Of a stretch of 64,000 bases of DNA, positions 27,843-37,734 are shown piece by piece. Origin of the DNA: Tenericutes bacterium MZ-XQ (lineage in GTDB: Bacteria > Bacillota_I > Bacilli_A > Acholeplasmatales > Acholeplasmataceae). Position 1 is the stretch's first letter, and each line of letters begins with the position of its first letter. The DNA is taken from the NCBI GenBank assembly GCA_002838205.1, contig CP017950.1, positions 1,308,858 to 1,372,857 on the forward strand. The letters run 5' to 3'. A program made the position numbers and the translations under genes. The notes under the pieces are model-generated. The model searched no databases. It was given only the letters and a program-made list of their open reading frames with translations, and was not told the origin of the DNA.

Positions 27843-28718
27843 TCATCCCTTTATGATTTGATCGTATAGTGTATTTGCTAAGTTTAGATATTTTTTAGCA
27901 AGCTCTTCAAAATCAAAGTGAAGAACTTCAGAAAGTCCAATCATTTGTTTTCTTAAGGCTACTTGGTGCCACTGTAAAGCTTGAAACATGCGATAAAATC
28001 TCACCATATCTTGTTCTTTTTTGGTTGCTTTTTTCTCTAAGTAAACATCTAAAAGTTCCAATGCATCTTCAAATTTAACATTACCAAAACTTGCTATATC
28101 GTAGTAAAACTCATTGAGTCCCGCATACTCCCAATCCAATAAATAGAGTTGATCTTTACCGATAACAATATTGGATCTTTGAGCATCATTATGACAAAAT
28201 ACTTTAGGCATATGTAGTCTTTCATTAAGATACATATCCACCCACTTTTTCTTTAAATCTAAATATAATTCAGAACGATTTTCTGTATATGTCTCATAAA
28301 GCTCTAATCGCTCTAAAAGACCATAATCTGATGCTGGTTCAATACCTGAGTGATGTAGTTTTTTTAACATTTTAGCAACATCTTTTAAATATGGGTGATA
28401 GTCAACTGAAGAAAGCACAGTACCTTCAACATATTTAGCTGCTTTTTCACCGGTGGATTCATCAAAATATACAGTTTCGTTATTCAAATGTAGTGGTTCA
28501 ACCTTTTTGATATTTTCATGTTCAAAGTGTCTATTGACAAATAAATTACCATCCTTACCAATAACACGATATGTATATAATTCTCCTTTGATTTCAATCA
28601 CATAAGTCAAATGGCTCATGCCACCTAAAAGTCTGTGTTTTATAATGACTTCTTCTTCAGATACATGAAATGCTTTTGCAGCTCTTTCTTGTATGAGTTT
28701 TGCATGTTCATCTTTCAT
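27843..28718 (-). CDS. Choline/ethanolamine kinase-like phosphotransferase (LicA/YtmP type)
   Basis: A 291-residue kinase-fold protein. FCHNDAQRSNIV is the catalytic loop with Asp and Asn, LLDWEYAGLNEFYYDIASF the metal-binding loop with the D-W-E signature of choline kinases and LicA. The N-terminal LLGGMSHLTYVI is the nucleotide loop. Choline, ethanolamine or a thiamine precursor are possible substrates. It overlaps the phosphodiesterase gene upstream by four bases and precedes the 999-residue gene by four bases. Confidence 0.8.
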   Translation of the reverse strand: MKDEHAKLIQERAAKAFHVSEEEVIIKHRLLGGMSHLTYVIEIKGELYTYRVIGKDGNLFVNRHFEHENIKKVEPLHLNNETVYFDESTGEKAAKYVEGTVLSSVDYHPYLKDVAKMLKKLHHSGIEPASDYGLLERLELYETYTENRSELYLDLKKKWVDMYLNERLHMPKVFCHNDAQRSNIVIGKDQLYLLDWEYAGLNEFYYDIASFGNVKFEDALELLDVYLEKKATKKEQDMVRFYRMFQALQWHQVALRKQMIGLSEVLHFDFEELAKKYLNLANTLYDQIIKG

Positions 28719-29155
28719 AGTTCATAAAATGTGACTTGACCCTCATCATAAATTGCATAGCTTTTATGATAGTCACCTAACGCTCCTGGATTCAATATAG
28801 TTATTTGTGAGTCTTGATTTAAATACTTCTGATGCGTATGGCCAAATATAACCATATCGACTTCATGATATTGAGCTTTAATCATTAAACGATCTAACCC
28901 AAACTTCACATGTTCTTTATGTCCATGTGTTAATAGAATTTTTAAACCTTTTAAATCTAGTATTCTTTCATATGGTTCTTTCGAAAAGAAATCATTATTC
29001 CCTTTAACTGTAATCATATGATATCTTTCATAGATATGACTATCTAAACACAAATCTCCTGCATTAATATGATAATCAACATCTTTATGTTTTTTTGCAA
29101 CTCCATCTAATCGTTCTATGTTTCCGTGTATATCACTTGTGATTAATAATTTCAA
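28715..29155 (-). CDS. YfcE/MJ0936-type metallophosphoesterase
   Basis: A 146-residue compact calcineurin-like phosphodiesterase. Metal ligands are visible in order: TSDIHGN, NAGDLCLD, VKGNND, LLTHGH and IFGHTHQ. Family members hydrolyse phosphodiesters and, in some bacteria, nanoRNA or cyclic nucleotides in vitro. It overlaps rdgB by 23 bases; the rdgB-phosphodiesterase pair is common in Firmicutes. Confidence 0.9.
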   Translation of the reverse strand: MKLLITSDIHGNIERLDGVAKKHKDVDYHINAGDLCLDSHIYERYHMITVKGNNDFFSKEPYERILDLKGLKILLTHGHKEHVKFGLDRLMIKAQYHEVDMVIFGHTHQKYLNQDSQITILNPGALGDYHKSYAIYDEGQVTFYEL

Positions 29156-29729
29156 AAAGATCCCCCTTTACTTTTTTAAGTGCTAGACCTCTATGCGAAA
29201 TTTCATTTTTAATCTTTGGACCTAATTCAGCAAATGTTTGATGATATCCATCTGGATAAAATATTGGATCATAACCAAATGCTTCTATCTCTTTAAGTTC
29301 ATGCCCAATGGTTCCATGGACTTTTCCTTCATAAACCTTATATGTACAATCTGGAAAATAAATAACGATTGCTGCATAGAAATAAGCACGTCGATCTTCT
29401 ACACCTTTTAATGCATTAAGTAATTTGATGTTATTATCATAATCTTTGCCATTTGCATATCTTTTTGAATGGACACCTGGCTTTCCATCGAGTGCATCTA
29501 CACATAACCCAGAATCATCAGAAATCGCTGGCATATGATATTTTTTTGCAAAATATTTTGCTTTGATTAATGCATTTTTTACAAATGTTAACTCAGTTTC
29601 TTCAACTTCATCATCATCTTTTAAATCTTTAAGTGAGATCAATGTTATTGGAGTATCTTCAAAAATCGTTTTAAACTCTTTTATTTTGTGTTCATTTTGA
29701 CTGGCTAATAAAATTTTAATAGCATTCAC
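29133..29729 (-). CDS. rdgB: dITP/XTP pyrophosphatase (RdgB/HAM1 family)
   Basis: A 198-residue housecleaning enzyme hydrolysing dITP, ITP and XTP to monophosphates. ASQNEHKIKEF binds the triphosphate, SDDSGLCVDAL carries the metal-binding acids, and FGYDPIFYPDGYHQTFAEL closes the site. The start is uncertain: GTG at 29727-29729 overlaps a good AGGGG Shine-Dalgarno, while an in-frame ATT three codons later sits eight bases after it and gives the usual IKILLAS beginning. It is first in the operon and diverges from the CPBP protease gene. Confidence 0.92.
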   Translation of the reverse strand: MNAIKILLASQNEHKIKEFKTIFEDTPITLISLKDLKDDDEVEETELTFVKNALIKAKYFAKKYHMPAISDDSGLCVDALDGKPGVHSKRYANGKDYDNNIKLLNALKGVEDRRAYFYAAIVIYFPDCTYKVYEGKVHGTIGHELKEIEAFGYDPIFYPDGYHQTFAELGPKIKNEISHRGLALKKVKGDLFEIINHK

Positions 29730-29824
29730 CCCTATTCATCTCTTTAATACTATATTATCACATTTTTTGTCATTAACGTATGAAATAAAGCCATTTTAAG
29801 TTATAATGATTTTGGGTGATGAAA

Positions 29825-30991
29825 ATGGACAATAAGAAAGATATAATAGAATTTGAAGATTTGTTTAAAGAAGAAATTGAAAAAAGAAATGAGCCGCCAA
29901 AACCTGATAATATAATGAAATATATCAATACAATCATTACATATACTGTCATTATGTTTTTGCTCGGTGGTGTTATTTTTTTGATGATTCAAGGTATCCC
30001 AGAAGCAAATAAGACTTATACTAAGGATGAGCTCATATTGGAAAATATTGCTGCAGACACTTCAGGTGTAGGCCTCATGACTCCAATCATGTTTGATACA
30101 TATGATCAAAATTATTCTGGATATGTTGATGCTTTATATACCTATCAAGGATACGAAATAATTTATAACACATCTAATCCTTATATAGAAGATTTACTAC
30201 TCGTTAAAGATAACCAAAACAATGTTATAGGCATTAATGAGCAGGTTTTCTTAAGTATTTATGATGGTACAGAAAATCAAATTAATTACTGGGATCAAGA
30301 ATCAACATTAGAAATAAATAGATATCAGCACAATGAACAATCTCTACCTGATTTTTTAGTGACTACTGACATCAATATGATTGAAAATGAGGCTACTGGA
30401 ATTACAAGTTTTTATAGTGCATTATATCAATTTGCTCTATATGCGATCTTATTAGCTTCGATATTAGTGTTTATGAAAAATGATATCGTATATGATTTCA
30501 ATCAATTTAAAACAGTAAAAAATCAATGGTTTGTTATACTCGCTACAGGTTATTTATATGTTATTTTAGCTAATTATTTATCTAGCTTCTTATCTAACCT
30601 TTTGAGTAGTAGTTTGAATATACCAGTTTCAGAGTCTGTCAATCAGATGACCATTGTTAGAATGCTTAACTCAAATGGTGTCGTTTTCATCGTTTTATCA
30701 GCTGTATTAATCGGTCCGATTGTTGAAGAACTTGTATTTAGAAAATCTATATTTGGCTTAATTAAAAACAATACAATTGCAATTGCTGTTTCATCTATTA
30801 TTTTCGGAGCGATCCACTTAACAGCTGAAGCATCGATTGCTGAGGCATTGATTAACGGCATTAGCTATTTTGCAATGGGCCTTGTATTTGGATATATATA
30901 CATCAAAAATAATAGAAATATTATTGCCCCAATAGCTGTTCATATATTGGTCAACTTAATTAGTGTTATTGGTAGTATTTTGCTTTTCTAA
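29825..30991 (+). CDS. CPBP-family intramembrane protease
   Basis: A 388-residue membrane protein. After an acidic cytoplasmic N-terminus, a membrane segment at about 42-62 precedes an extracellular region (65-200), then several membrane segments. The CPBP/Abi hallmarks lie late: VEELVFRKSIFG (EExxxR), IIFGAIHL with the second-site His, and IAVHILVNLI with the third. Family members cleave proteins within the membrane, for CAAX processing, bacteriocin immunity or signalling. TATAAT at 29802-29807 is a likely -10 box. GTG and ATG codons lie slightly upstream, but GGGTG is best spaced for this ATG. Confidence 0.85.
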   Translation: MDNKKDIIEFEDLFKEEIEKRNEPPKPDNIMKYINTIITYTVIMFLLGGVIFLMIQGIPEANKTYTKDELILENIAADTSGVGLMTPIMFDTYDQNYSGYVDALYTYQGYEIIYNTSNPYIEDLLLVKDNQNNVIGINEQVFLSIYDGTENQINYWDQESTLEINRYQHNEQSLPDFLVTTDINMIENEATGITSFYSALYQFALYAILLASILVFMKNDIVYDFNQFKTVKNQWFVILATGYLYVILANYLSSFLSNLLSSSLNIPVSESVNQMTIVRMLNSNGVVFIVLSAVLIGPIVEELVFRKSIFGLIKNNTIAIAVSSIIFGAIHLTAEASIAEALINGISYFAMGLVFGYIYIKNNRNIIAPIAVHILVNLISVIGSILLF

Positions 30992-31002
30992 ATAACGACA
31001 TA

Positions 31003-31037
31003 AAAAAAATAGTTCATCACAAATGAACTATTTTTTT
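31003..31037. terminator. Bidirectional terminator between convergent genes
   Basis: Stem AAAATAGTTCAT / ATGAACTATTTT with a five-base loop, flanked by A and T runs, serves both the CPBP gene (plus) and the ankyrin gene (minus). Confidence 0.85.
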
Positions 31038-31042
31038 TATCC

Positions 31043-31996
31043 TTAAATATCTACTTCTTTTAGTAAGCCTACAAATAAATTTAAATGGTATTCTTTTGCA
31101 TAGTCTAAAGCAGTCTTATTCAAACGATCCTTTTTCATAGGTACCCTATTATCAATAAGTTTTCTTAGATAAATGTGATCTCTATTTAAAACAGCGATGG
31201 ATAAAGCCTGTTTTTCTCTTAGTCTTTCGTACTTCGGTGATTGCATATATTCACTTAAATAATTGAGTATATCTTTTTTATCAAAGATCATTGCTGTATC
31301 AATAGGTGATTCATATCTTCTGTTTTTGATATCTATATAAGCATCACTTGCAAGTAATAATCTTACCGTATCGATAGTTCCGAATCTTACTGCATTAAAA
31401 ATCGGTGTTTCAAAGTGATCATTTAAAGCATTAGGATTTAAATTTTGATTGAGCAACATGTCAATCATCATAACATTATTCGTTTTTGTTGCATAATGTA
31501 GTAGGGTGTTATTATATATATCTTTAAGATAATAGTTTTGTTTACTTTCTTTAAGTATGTAGTCTATAACTTCATGCTTACCACCTAATATCGCGTAATG
31601 GACAGGATATTTATCTTCTTGCGTCTTTTTATTTAAATATGCACCTGATTCTATAAGCAATCTGATAACGTCAAATTCCCCTTTAAAACAAGCCAAATGA
31701 ATAGGCATCTCACCTACTCTGTTTTCAACATTGACTTGTGCAAATTTAGCAATAAGTAGCTTGGCAATTTGCAACTTACCTTTTCTAGCAGCATCAAAGA
31801 GTGGAGTTTCACCGTGTTGATCAATCATGTTCACATTGATATCCATGCTTAAAAGATAATGAATAACATCCATTGCACTTCCTGTCACAGCGTAATGCAA
31901 CAAGCTTTTCTTTTTTTCATCTATCATTTCCAAATGAGTCATATTAAGTTTGACGTAATCTAAATCATTTTGAGCAGCTTTGATAAATACATTCAT
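31043..31996 (-). CDS. Ankyrin-repeat protein
   Basis: A 317-residue soluble protein made of about eight 32-33-residue ankyrin repeats; clear copies include GETPLFDAARKGKLQIAKLL, GEMPIHLACFKGEFDVIRLL and FETPIFNAVRFGTIDTVRLL. The last repeats are less regular. There is no signal peptide or other domain. Ankyrin repeats mediate protein binding; in host-associated bacteria some are effectors, but nothing here indicates export. It is monocistronic. Confidence 0.88.
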   Translation of the reverse strand: MNVFIKAAQNDLDYVKLNMTHLEMIDEKKKSLLHYAVTGSAMDVIHYLLSMDINVNMIDQHGETPLFDAARKGKLQIAKLLIAKFAQVNVENRVGEMPIHLACFKGEFDVIRLLIESGAYLNKKTQEDKYPVHYAILGGKHEVIDYILKESKQNYYLKDIYNNTLLHYATKTNNVMMIDMLLNQNLNPNALNDHFETPIFNAVRFGTIDTVRLLLASDAYIDIKNRRYESPIDTAMIFDKKDILNYLSEYMQSPKYERLREKQALSIAVLNRDHIYLRKLIDNRVPMKKDRLNKTALDYAKEYHLNLFVGLLKEVDI

Positions 31997-32057
31997 GAAA
32001 TCACCACCTTCTACCCTTATTTTAACCTAAAACTATTAAATTCTTACATTTTTATTA

Positions 32058-32085
32058 AAAAAAATGTCTATCGCTGGGATAGACA
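32058..32085 (-). terminator. Terminator after the HU gene
   Basis: Stem TGTCTATC / GATAGACA with a five-base loop and a T run on the minus strand. Confidence 0.8.
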
Positions 32086-32100
32086 ATCTTTTTTTATCTC

Positions 32101-32376
32101 TTATTTAACTGCTTCTTTTAGTAATTTTCCTGCTCTAAATGCTGGAGATTTTTGTGCAGGAACAGTAATCAATTCACCTGTACGTGGGTTTTTACCAGTT
32201 CTTTGTGCGCGATTTCTAACTTCAAACGTGCCAAAACCTGTAACAACAACTTTTTCTCCTCTTCTACCTAAAGTTTCAGCAACTGTATCAGTAAAAGCTT
32301 TCAATACTTCTTCTGCAACTTTTTGAGTCACATCTGCTCTGTTAGCAATAACAGAAATCAATTCAGTCTTATTCAT
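32101..32376 (-). CDS. hup: Nucleoid protein HU
   Basis: A 91-residue DNA-bending protein of full length. MNKTELISVIA begins the helical body, GFGTFEVRNRAQRTGKNPRTG contains the beta-arm with the minor-groove Pro, and FRAGKLLKEAVK closes it. It compacts and bends DNA as a dimer. A near-consensus promoter (TTGCAA, 17 bases, TAAAAT) and an AGGAGG ribosome binding site indicate high expression. Confidence 0.97.
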   Translation of the reverse strand: MNKTELISVIANRADVTQKVAEEVLKAFTDTVAETLGRRGEKVVVTGFGTFEVRNRAQRTGKNPRTGELITVPAQKSPAFRAGKLLKEAVK

Positions 32377-32409
32377 TTAAATACCTCCTATAAATTGTCT
32401 TTATTTTAT

Positions 32410-32438
32410 CAAATAAATCGTATTTTTGCAAATATTTA
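32410..32438 (-). promoter_or_regulatory. Promoter of hup
   Basis: On the minus strand TTGCAA and TAAAAT are separated by 17 bases, upstream of AGGAGG and the hup ATG. Confidence 0.6.
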
Positions 32439-32480
32439 TGTTTTTTATCCCCTAATTATTCGCTTAATGAAGCATTTTTG

Positions 32481-33476
32481 TCAAAAATCTTCAGATTTTA
32501 GGTCTCTTGACAATAGTTTTTGTAATCCTTTTTCTACTGGTAATTGATTATAAATGATATCAAATGCTGTATTAATCATCGGTAATTCGACATTATATTT
32601 GATAGATAAGCCATGCATAGCCTCTATGGTTCTGATACCTTCTATCGTCTGTTTTTGCTCTTTATAGATCTCATCTAAAGATATACCTAAACCTATTTTT
32701 TTTCCTGCAGTAAAATTTCTTGAGTGTTCTGAAGAAGCTGTAACAATGAGATCTCCAATACCTGTAAGACCAAATGCAGTTTCTTTTTTACCGCCCATAA
32801 GTTCAACAACACGAACGATTTCTACAATACCCCTTGTAATGACTGCTGCTCTAGCGTTTTCTCCAAGTCCAAGACCTGTACAAGCACCGGAAATCACAGC
32901 GATGGCATTTTTTACAGCACCACCGACTTCTGACCCAATTAAGTCATTGGATGTATATACTCTTAAATATGTATCATTTGAGAATGTTTTTTGAATTTTC
33001 TTGGCAAGCTTTTCATCAGTGCTTGCTGCAACCAACAATGTTAAATGTCTGAGTATAACTTCTTCTGCATGTGATGGACCTGTTAATGCAACAAATCCTT
33101 TATATTTAGATGTCTCAATTTCTTCTAAAACAATTTCACTAACCCGTTTTAATGTCACTGGTTCAATACCTTTAGAAACGTTTATAAAAACTGATGGTTG
33201 AACTATTTTTTGATTGAGTGTTATTAAAACATCTCTCATCACTTTAGTCGGAACTGATAGTATATAATAATTTGAAAACTGAATCACTTGATCCAAATCT
33301 GTAGTAGCTAAGATTTGATCAGGAAGTTTAGTATCAAAGAATGGATGTTTCTTATGGTTTATCTTATCAACATTTTCATTATTAATATCATAAATCATCA
33401 CTTGATGACCATTATCGATTAGTACTTGGGCAAGTGTTGTTCCCCATGCACCTCCACCAATAATAGATAACTTCAT
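32481..33476 (-). CDS. gpsA: Glycerol-3-phosphate dehydrogenase [NAD(P)+]
   Basis: A 331-residue enzyme reducing dihydroxyacetone phosphate to sn-glycerol 3-phosphate for phospholipid synthesis. The Rossmann motif IIGGGAWGTTLA opens the protein; NVSKGIEP, TGPSHAEEV, GSEVGGAVKNA with the catalytic Lys, and GLTGIGDLIVTASS follow in order. It lies two bases behind der in the conserved der-gpsA-hup order of Firmicutes. Confidence 0.96.
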   Translation of the reverse strand: MKLSIIGGGAWGTTLAQVLIDNGHQVMIYDINNENVDKINHKKHPFFDTKLPDQILATTDLDQVIQFSNYYILSVPTKVMRDVLITLNQKIVQPSVFINVSKGIEPVTLKRVSEIVLEEIETSKYKGFVALTGPSHAEEVILRHLTLLVAASTDEKLAKKIQKTFSNDTYLRVYTSNDLIGSEVGGAVKNAIAVISGACTGLGLGENARAAVITRGIVEIVRVVELMGGKKETAFGLTGIGDLIVTASSEHSRNFTAGKKIGLGISLDEIYKEQKQTIEGIRTIEAMHGLSIKYNVELPMINTAFDIIYNQLPVEKGLQKLLSRDLKSEDF

Positions 33477-33478
33477 AT

Positions 33479-34783
33479 CTACGCCTTCTTTCTTAAGATC
33501 AGTTTAATTGGTGTACCTGTAAAATCTATTGCCTCTCTTAATTGATTTTGCAAATATCTTTCATAAGAAAAATGTACAAAATCAGGATTATTGACAAACA
33601 TAACGAATGTCGGTGGCTTAATAGCAACTTGTGTTGCATAATTGAATTGTGCTTTTCCGTGATTAAATATTGGTGTTGGATTCATTGCAACTGCATCGTG
33701 CATTAAATCGTTTAGAATTGAAGTTTGAACTTCTTTTTGATAATTTTCATATGCCTTATTGATCGCTGGAAATATCGTGTGAATTCTATTGTTATCCTTT
33801 GCAGAGACAAAAACGATTTCTGCATAATCGATAAATTTAAATTCATCTCTGATATTGTTTTCCATTTTTTTCATGGTTTTTTCATCTTTTAAAACAGCAT
33901 CCCATTTGTTTACAACGATGACAACTGCTTTAAACGCATCAGCAACATATCCAGCAACATGTTTATCTTGCTCAATAATGCCTTCTTCTCCATCAACAAC
34001 TAATAAAGCAACATCAGATCGATCTAGTGCTGATAAAGCTCTTAAAACACTATATTTATCAGTGTTTTCATAGATCTTACCACGTTTTTTAATACCTGCT
34101 GTATCAATAACAACGTAATCTTTACGATCTTTTCTAAACTGTGTATCAATCGCATCTCTTGTTGTACCTGATATTTCTGATACAATGACACGTTCTTCAC
34201 CTAAAATTGCGTTTGTCAATGAAGATTTTCCAACATTAGGTCTTCCTACAATACAAAAACGAATGATATCATCGTCATATTCAACTTCATCTTCAGACAT
34301 GTGTGAAACTACTTTATCAAGTAAATCTCCAATACCAATACCATGCTGAGCTGATGTGGCAATCGGATCTGAAAAACCTAATGCGTAAAACTCATAAATG
34401 TTTTGAGCTTGATTGATATCATCAATTTTGTTTACTGATAGAATAACAGGTTTTTCAGTTTTATAAAGGAGTTTTGCAATATAATAATCACTATCTGTTA
34501 AGCCTACTTTTCCGTCTACGACAAAAAGAATCACATCGGCTTCATCCATTGCGATTTGTGCTTGAGCCTTGATTTGGTTTAAAAAAGGAGCATCGCCAAT
34601 GTCGATGCCACCTGTGTCAATGACTCTAAAGTTTTTAGTTAACCATTGTGCTCGAGCATATAGGCGATCCCTTGTGACACCAGCCACGTCATCTGTAATC
34701 GAAAGTCTTTCACCGACGATTCGGTTAAACAAACTCGATTTCCCTACATTTGGACGGCCAACGATTGCTACTTTAAAAGGCAT
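33479..34783 (-). CDS. der: Ribosome-assembly GTPase Der (EngA)
   Basis: A 434-residue protein with two tandem GTPase domains and a C-terminal KH-like domain, needed for 50S subunit assembly. G1 motifs [11 protein letters not shown] (about 8-18) and [11 protein letters not shown] (about 180-190), paired DTGGI and DTAGI switch II motifs, and NKID/NKWD specificity motifs are all intact. It follows the S1-domain gene by 16 bases. Confidence 0.97.
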   Translation of the reverse strand: MPFKVAIVGRPNVGKSSLFNRIVGERLSITDDVAGVTRDRLYARAQWLTKNFRVIDTGGIDIGDAPFLNQIKAQAQIAMDEADVILFVVDGKVGLTDSDYYIAKLLYKTEKPVILSVNKIDDINQAQNIYEFYALGFSDPIATSAQHGIGIGDLLDKVVSHMSEDEVEYDDDIIRFCIVGRPNVGKSSLTNAILGEERVIVSEISGTTRDAIDTQFRKDRKDYVVIDTAGIKKRGKIYENTDKYSVLRALSALDRSDVALLVVDGEEGIIEQDKHVAGYVADAFKAVVIVVNKWDAVLKDEKTMKKMENNIRDEFKFIDYAEIVFVSAKDNNRIHTIFPAINKAYENYQKEVQTSILNDLMHDAVAMNPTPIFNHGKAQFNYATQVAIKPPTFVMFVNNPDFVHFSYERYLQNQLREAIDFTGTPIKLILRKKA

Positions 34784-34799
34784 ATTAAAACCTACTTTA

Positions 34800-36191
34800 C
34801 TATTTCTTTAAATCGTCCGCAAATAAGTCCCCAATAGTGGTTGTTTCTGCTTCTTGATCATCTTCTAAATATTGTTCATATGATGCACGTTCTTGTTGTT
34901 CTAAAATACGCTTGATGGATAATTTTAATTGCCATTGATCTCTATTTGCATCAGTAATTACTGCTTTAACTTCATCACCAACTGCAAAATAATCTTCTGG
35001 TTTACCAATGCGTTCATTTGATAATTCTGATACGTGAATAAATCCTGTTGCGCCTTGAACCTCAACTTCAATACCATCTTTAGTTACACTTGTTACTTTA
35101 GCTGATACAACATCACCACGTTTAGCTGTGAAATTCTTCCAAGGATTATCTTCTAATGCTTTTTTAGATAAAGCAATACGTTCTTTTTTAGGATCCATTT
35201 GAATAATACTCAATGTAACTTCATCACCAATTTTAACAAATGATTCAAAATTGTCATTTGGATTCCAAGAAAACTCATTTTTATGTAATAATCCACGTAC
35301 ATCTTTAGCAACTTCTACAATAATACCAAATGGTAGTTTTTGGAATACAGTACCTGTAACAGTATCTCCAACTTTATGTGCTTCATAGAAGCTTTCATAT
35401 GGTGTTGGTTCTAAAGCTTTCATTGATAAATCTAAACGATTACCTTCTTTTTTGATTACTTTAACTTCAATTTCTTGACCCAAAGATAAAACATCTTCGA
35501 TTTTTTCAATACGGTGATGGCTTACTTGTGAAATACGTAGTAATCCAACAACATGATCAAAACGGACTGTTGCAGCATGTTTTTCAATTTTATCAACTGT
35601 ACCTTTTAATACATCACCTGTATTAATATCTTCTAACTCATTTTGACGATCTTTTAATCTTTGTTCGTATGCTTCTTGTCTTTCTCTTTCAAATACAACT
35701 TTTCTTGATCCTACAATACGTTTAGAACGTCCTTTTCGAGTAGCTTCAATGATTTGGATTTCCAAAGTCTTATTCTTGAGAGCATCTTTATTTTCTAATA
35801 GATCGTAATCTAGTAGACTATATGGTAAAAATACCTCATGTCCACCATAATTTAAAATAAGGCCTTTATCTAATATTTTTTTAACTTTAGCTTTTACAGT
35901 TTCACCTGTCTCAACTAGAGCAGCGATTTCATCAAATTTTTCTTCAATTAAAAGAGGTAGTCGAGATAAGAGAATTTGTGCAGGATCATCAGTGATTTTT
36001 TGTACTTTTGCTTTTACTTTTTGTCCTTCTTTTATAAAACCAATAAAAGTATCTGGTGCAGGTTTATCATAATTATCTAAATGTATCTTACCTTCTGTGG
36101 TATATTGCACATCTAAATAAATAGTATTTTCTTCTACTTTGATGACCGTACCTTCTACGATTTGGCCTACCTTTAACATCTTAAACTCCAT
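34800..36191 (-). CDS. S1 RNA-binding domain protein (bS1-like, YpfD type)
   Basis: A 463-residue protein with about five S1 OB-fold repeats, shorter than the six-domain S1 of enterobacteria and like the Firmicute YpfD form. Repeats begin near residues 5, 85, 185, 270 and 360 (for example [21 protein letters not shown] and [20 protein letters not shown]). It binds mRNA on or near the ribosome. The ATG used here overlaps the end of cmk by 11 bases; an ATG four codons later, after GGAG, is an alternative. Confidence 0.9.
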   Translation of the reverse strand: MEFKMLKVGQIVEGTVIKVEENTIYLDVQYTTEGKIHLDNYDKPAPDTFIGFIKEGQKVKAKVQKITDDPAQILLSRLPLLIEEKFDEIAALVETGETVKAKVKKILDKGLILNYGGHEVFLPYSLLDYDLLENKDALKNKTLEIQIIEATRKGRSKRIVGSRKVVFERERQEAYEQRLKDRQNELEDINTGDVLKGTVDKIEKHAATVRFDHVVGLLRISQVSHHRIEKIEDVLSLGQEIEVKVIKKEGNRLDLSMKALEPTPYESFYEAHKVGDTVTGTVFQKLPFGIIVEVAKDVRGLLHKNEFSWNPNDNFESFVKIGDEVTLSIIQMDPKKERIALSKKALEDNPWKNFTAKRGDVVSAKVTSVTKDGIEVEVQGATGFIHVSELSNERIGKPEDYFAVGDEVKAVITDANRDQWQLKLSIKRILEQQERASYEQYLEDDQEAETTTIGDLFADDLKK

Positions 36192-36849
36192 GTTTATTCT
36201 CCTTTTTGTCGGTTAATTCTATAATTTTATCAACCACTTCATCAATGGTTAAATACGTTGTGTCAATGATGATTGCATCATCAGCTTTTCTTAAAGGTGA
36301 TTCTTTTCGAGTAGAATCTTTTTGATCTCTAACTACAATATCTTCAATCACTTTTGAGATGTTGAGATCTTTACCTTTTTCTTTATTTTCTTTATATCTT
36401 CTTTTTGCTCTCTCTTCAACGTTTGCAGTCAAGAAGATTTTCAAATCTGCATGAGGTAATACCACTGTTCCAATATCTCTACCATCCATAACGATATTGC
36501 CTTTTTGTGCAGCTTTCTTTTGTAAATCAACAAGTTTTTTTCTCACATATGGAAAACTAGATACCAGTGATACGTTATTCGTTACTTTTTCAGAGCGAAT
36601 TGCTTCTGTAACATCTAAATCGTCTACGTATATTTTATCAAAATCATAATGGATATTCACTGATTCTAAAAAACGGTAAGAAGATTCAGTTTCTAAATCA
36701 ACACCTAATTCAATCGCTTTTAAGGTTACAGCCCTATACATTGCGCCTGTATCAATATGTGTCCAATTTAGTTTTTTTGCAATACGTGCACTGATTGTGC
36801 TTTTGCCTGATCCTGCTGGTCCATCGATTGCGAGTTTAAATCCAGACAT
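36181..36849 (-). CDS. cmk: Cytidylate kinase
   Basis: A 222-residue kinase phosphorylating CMP and dCMP. LAIDGPAGSGKSTIS is the P-loop, WTHIDTGAMYRA and VMDGRDIGTVV the nucleotide-monophosphate sites, and RRYKENKEKG the lid. The Shine-Dalgarno GGAGG is five bases before this ATG; the frame is open eight codons further but without such a site. It lies between rluB and the S1 gene. Confidence 0.96.
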   Translation of the reverse strand: MSGFKLAIDGPAGSGKSTISARIAKKLNWTHIDTGAMYRAVTLKAIELGVDLETESSYRFLESVNIHYDFDKIYVDDLDVTEAIRSEKVTNNVSLVSSFPYVRKKLVDLQKKAAQKGNIVMDGRDIGTVVLPHADLKIFLTANVEERAKRRYKENKEKGKDLNISKVIEDIVVRDQKDSTRKESPLRKADDAIIIDTTYLTIDEVVDKIIELTDKKENKHGV

Positions 36850-36904
36850 AAAGTTCCTCCATACAATCCTCATTATATCATATTTTAAGCCATTTTAATA
36901 GCAT

Positions 36905-37645
36905 TTAATTCATTCTTTTTGCAATACTGTGTGCATAAAGTTTTTTAACTTCATGAATCTTTAAAGGTCGATACGTCCCTCTTTCAACACCATCTAGTGT
37001 TAAAAAATCATATCTTACCCGAGTAAGGTTCTTCACTTCATAACCTAAAGCTTCTATCATCTTTCTAACTTGTTTATTCTTTCCTTCAATTAAAGTCATT
37101 GATAATAAGGTCGATTGATGATCTTTATTCAGTTCAATTAATCTTACAGCTTTTGGTCTTGCGTGATAATTATTATCAATAGTGACACCTTTTCTGAGTT
37201 CAACTATTTTTTTTCTAATCACAATACCTTTGACTCTAACCAAGTATTCTTTTTCAATATGGTAAGAAGGATGAGTCATATGATTGGTAAAATCACCATC
37301 ATTTGTTAAGAGTAATAAGCCAGCAGTATCATAATCAAGTCTTCCAACTGGATAAAGTCTTATATCTTGATGTGCAGGTTCTAATAGATCCATAATCGTT
37401 CTTCTGCCTTTATCATCTTTTACTGTTGATAAAAAACCTGTTGGTTTGTTTAACAAAAAATAAAGATGTTCAGCCAATTTGATTGGTTTGCCATCTACTT
37501 CTATATCATCTGTTTTATTCACTTTAAAGCCTAACTCTGTTATAACCTTACCATTGACTTTGACTCTACCTTCTAGAATCATTTCTTCTGATTTTCTTCT
37601 AGAAGCTATGTTTGCTTGCGCGAGAACTTTTTGTAATCTTTCCAA
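36905..37645 (-). CDS. rluB: rRNA pseudouridine synthase (RluB/RsuA family)
   Basis: A 246-residue enzyme with an N-terminal S4 RNA-binding domain (MERLQKVLAQANIASRRKSEE) and a catalytic domain whose GRLDYDTAGLLLLTNDG contains the catalytic Asp. RluB modifies 23S rRNA; RsuA modifies 16S. The neighbours and the sequence layout favour RluB. It heads the rluB-cmk-S1-der-gpsA cluster. Confidence 0.9.
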   Translation of the reverse strand: MERLQKVLAQANIASRRKSEEMILEGRVKVNGKVITELGFKVNKTDDIEVDGKPIKLAEHLYFLLNKPTGFLSTVKDDKGRRTIMDLLEPAHQDIRLYPVGRLDYDTAGLLLLTNDGDFTNHMTHPSYHIEKEYLVRVKGIVIRKKIVELRKGVTIDNNYHARPKAVRLIELNKDHQSTLLSMTLIEGKNKQVRKMIEALGYEVKNLTRVRYDFLTLDGVERGTYRPLKIHEVKKLYAHSIAKRMN

Positions 37646-37710
37646 TATCTATCACCTGTTTTATTATAGCATAGATTCGTATCAATTTCGAAACGTTTTT
37701 TACATTTTAT

Positions 37711-37734
37711 AAATAAAAAAAGGGTTGCCCCTTT
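37711..37734 (-). terminator. Terminator after efp
   Basis: Stem AAAGGG / CCCTTT with a four-base loop and T run on the minus strand, at the efp stop. Confidence 0.75.

Noticed and set aside
31970-32326. Rightward 118-residue frame opposite hup
   Set aside because: Lies antisense to the well-supported HU gene and its terminator; no Shine-Dalgarno or recognisable sequence.
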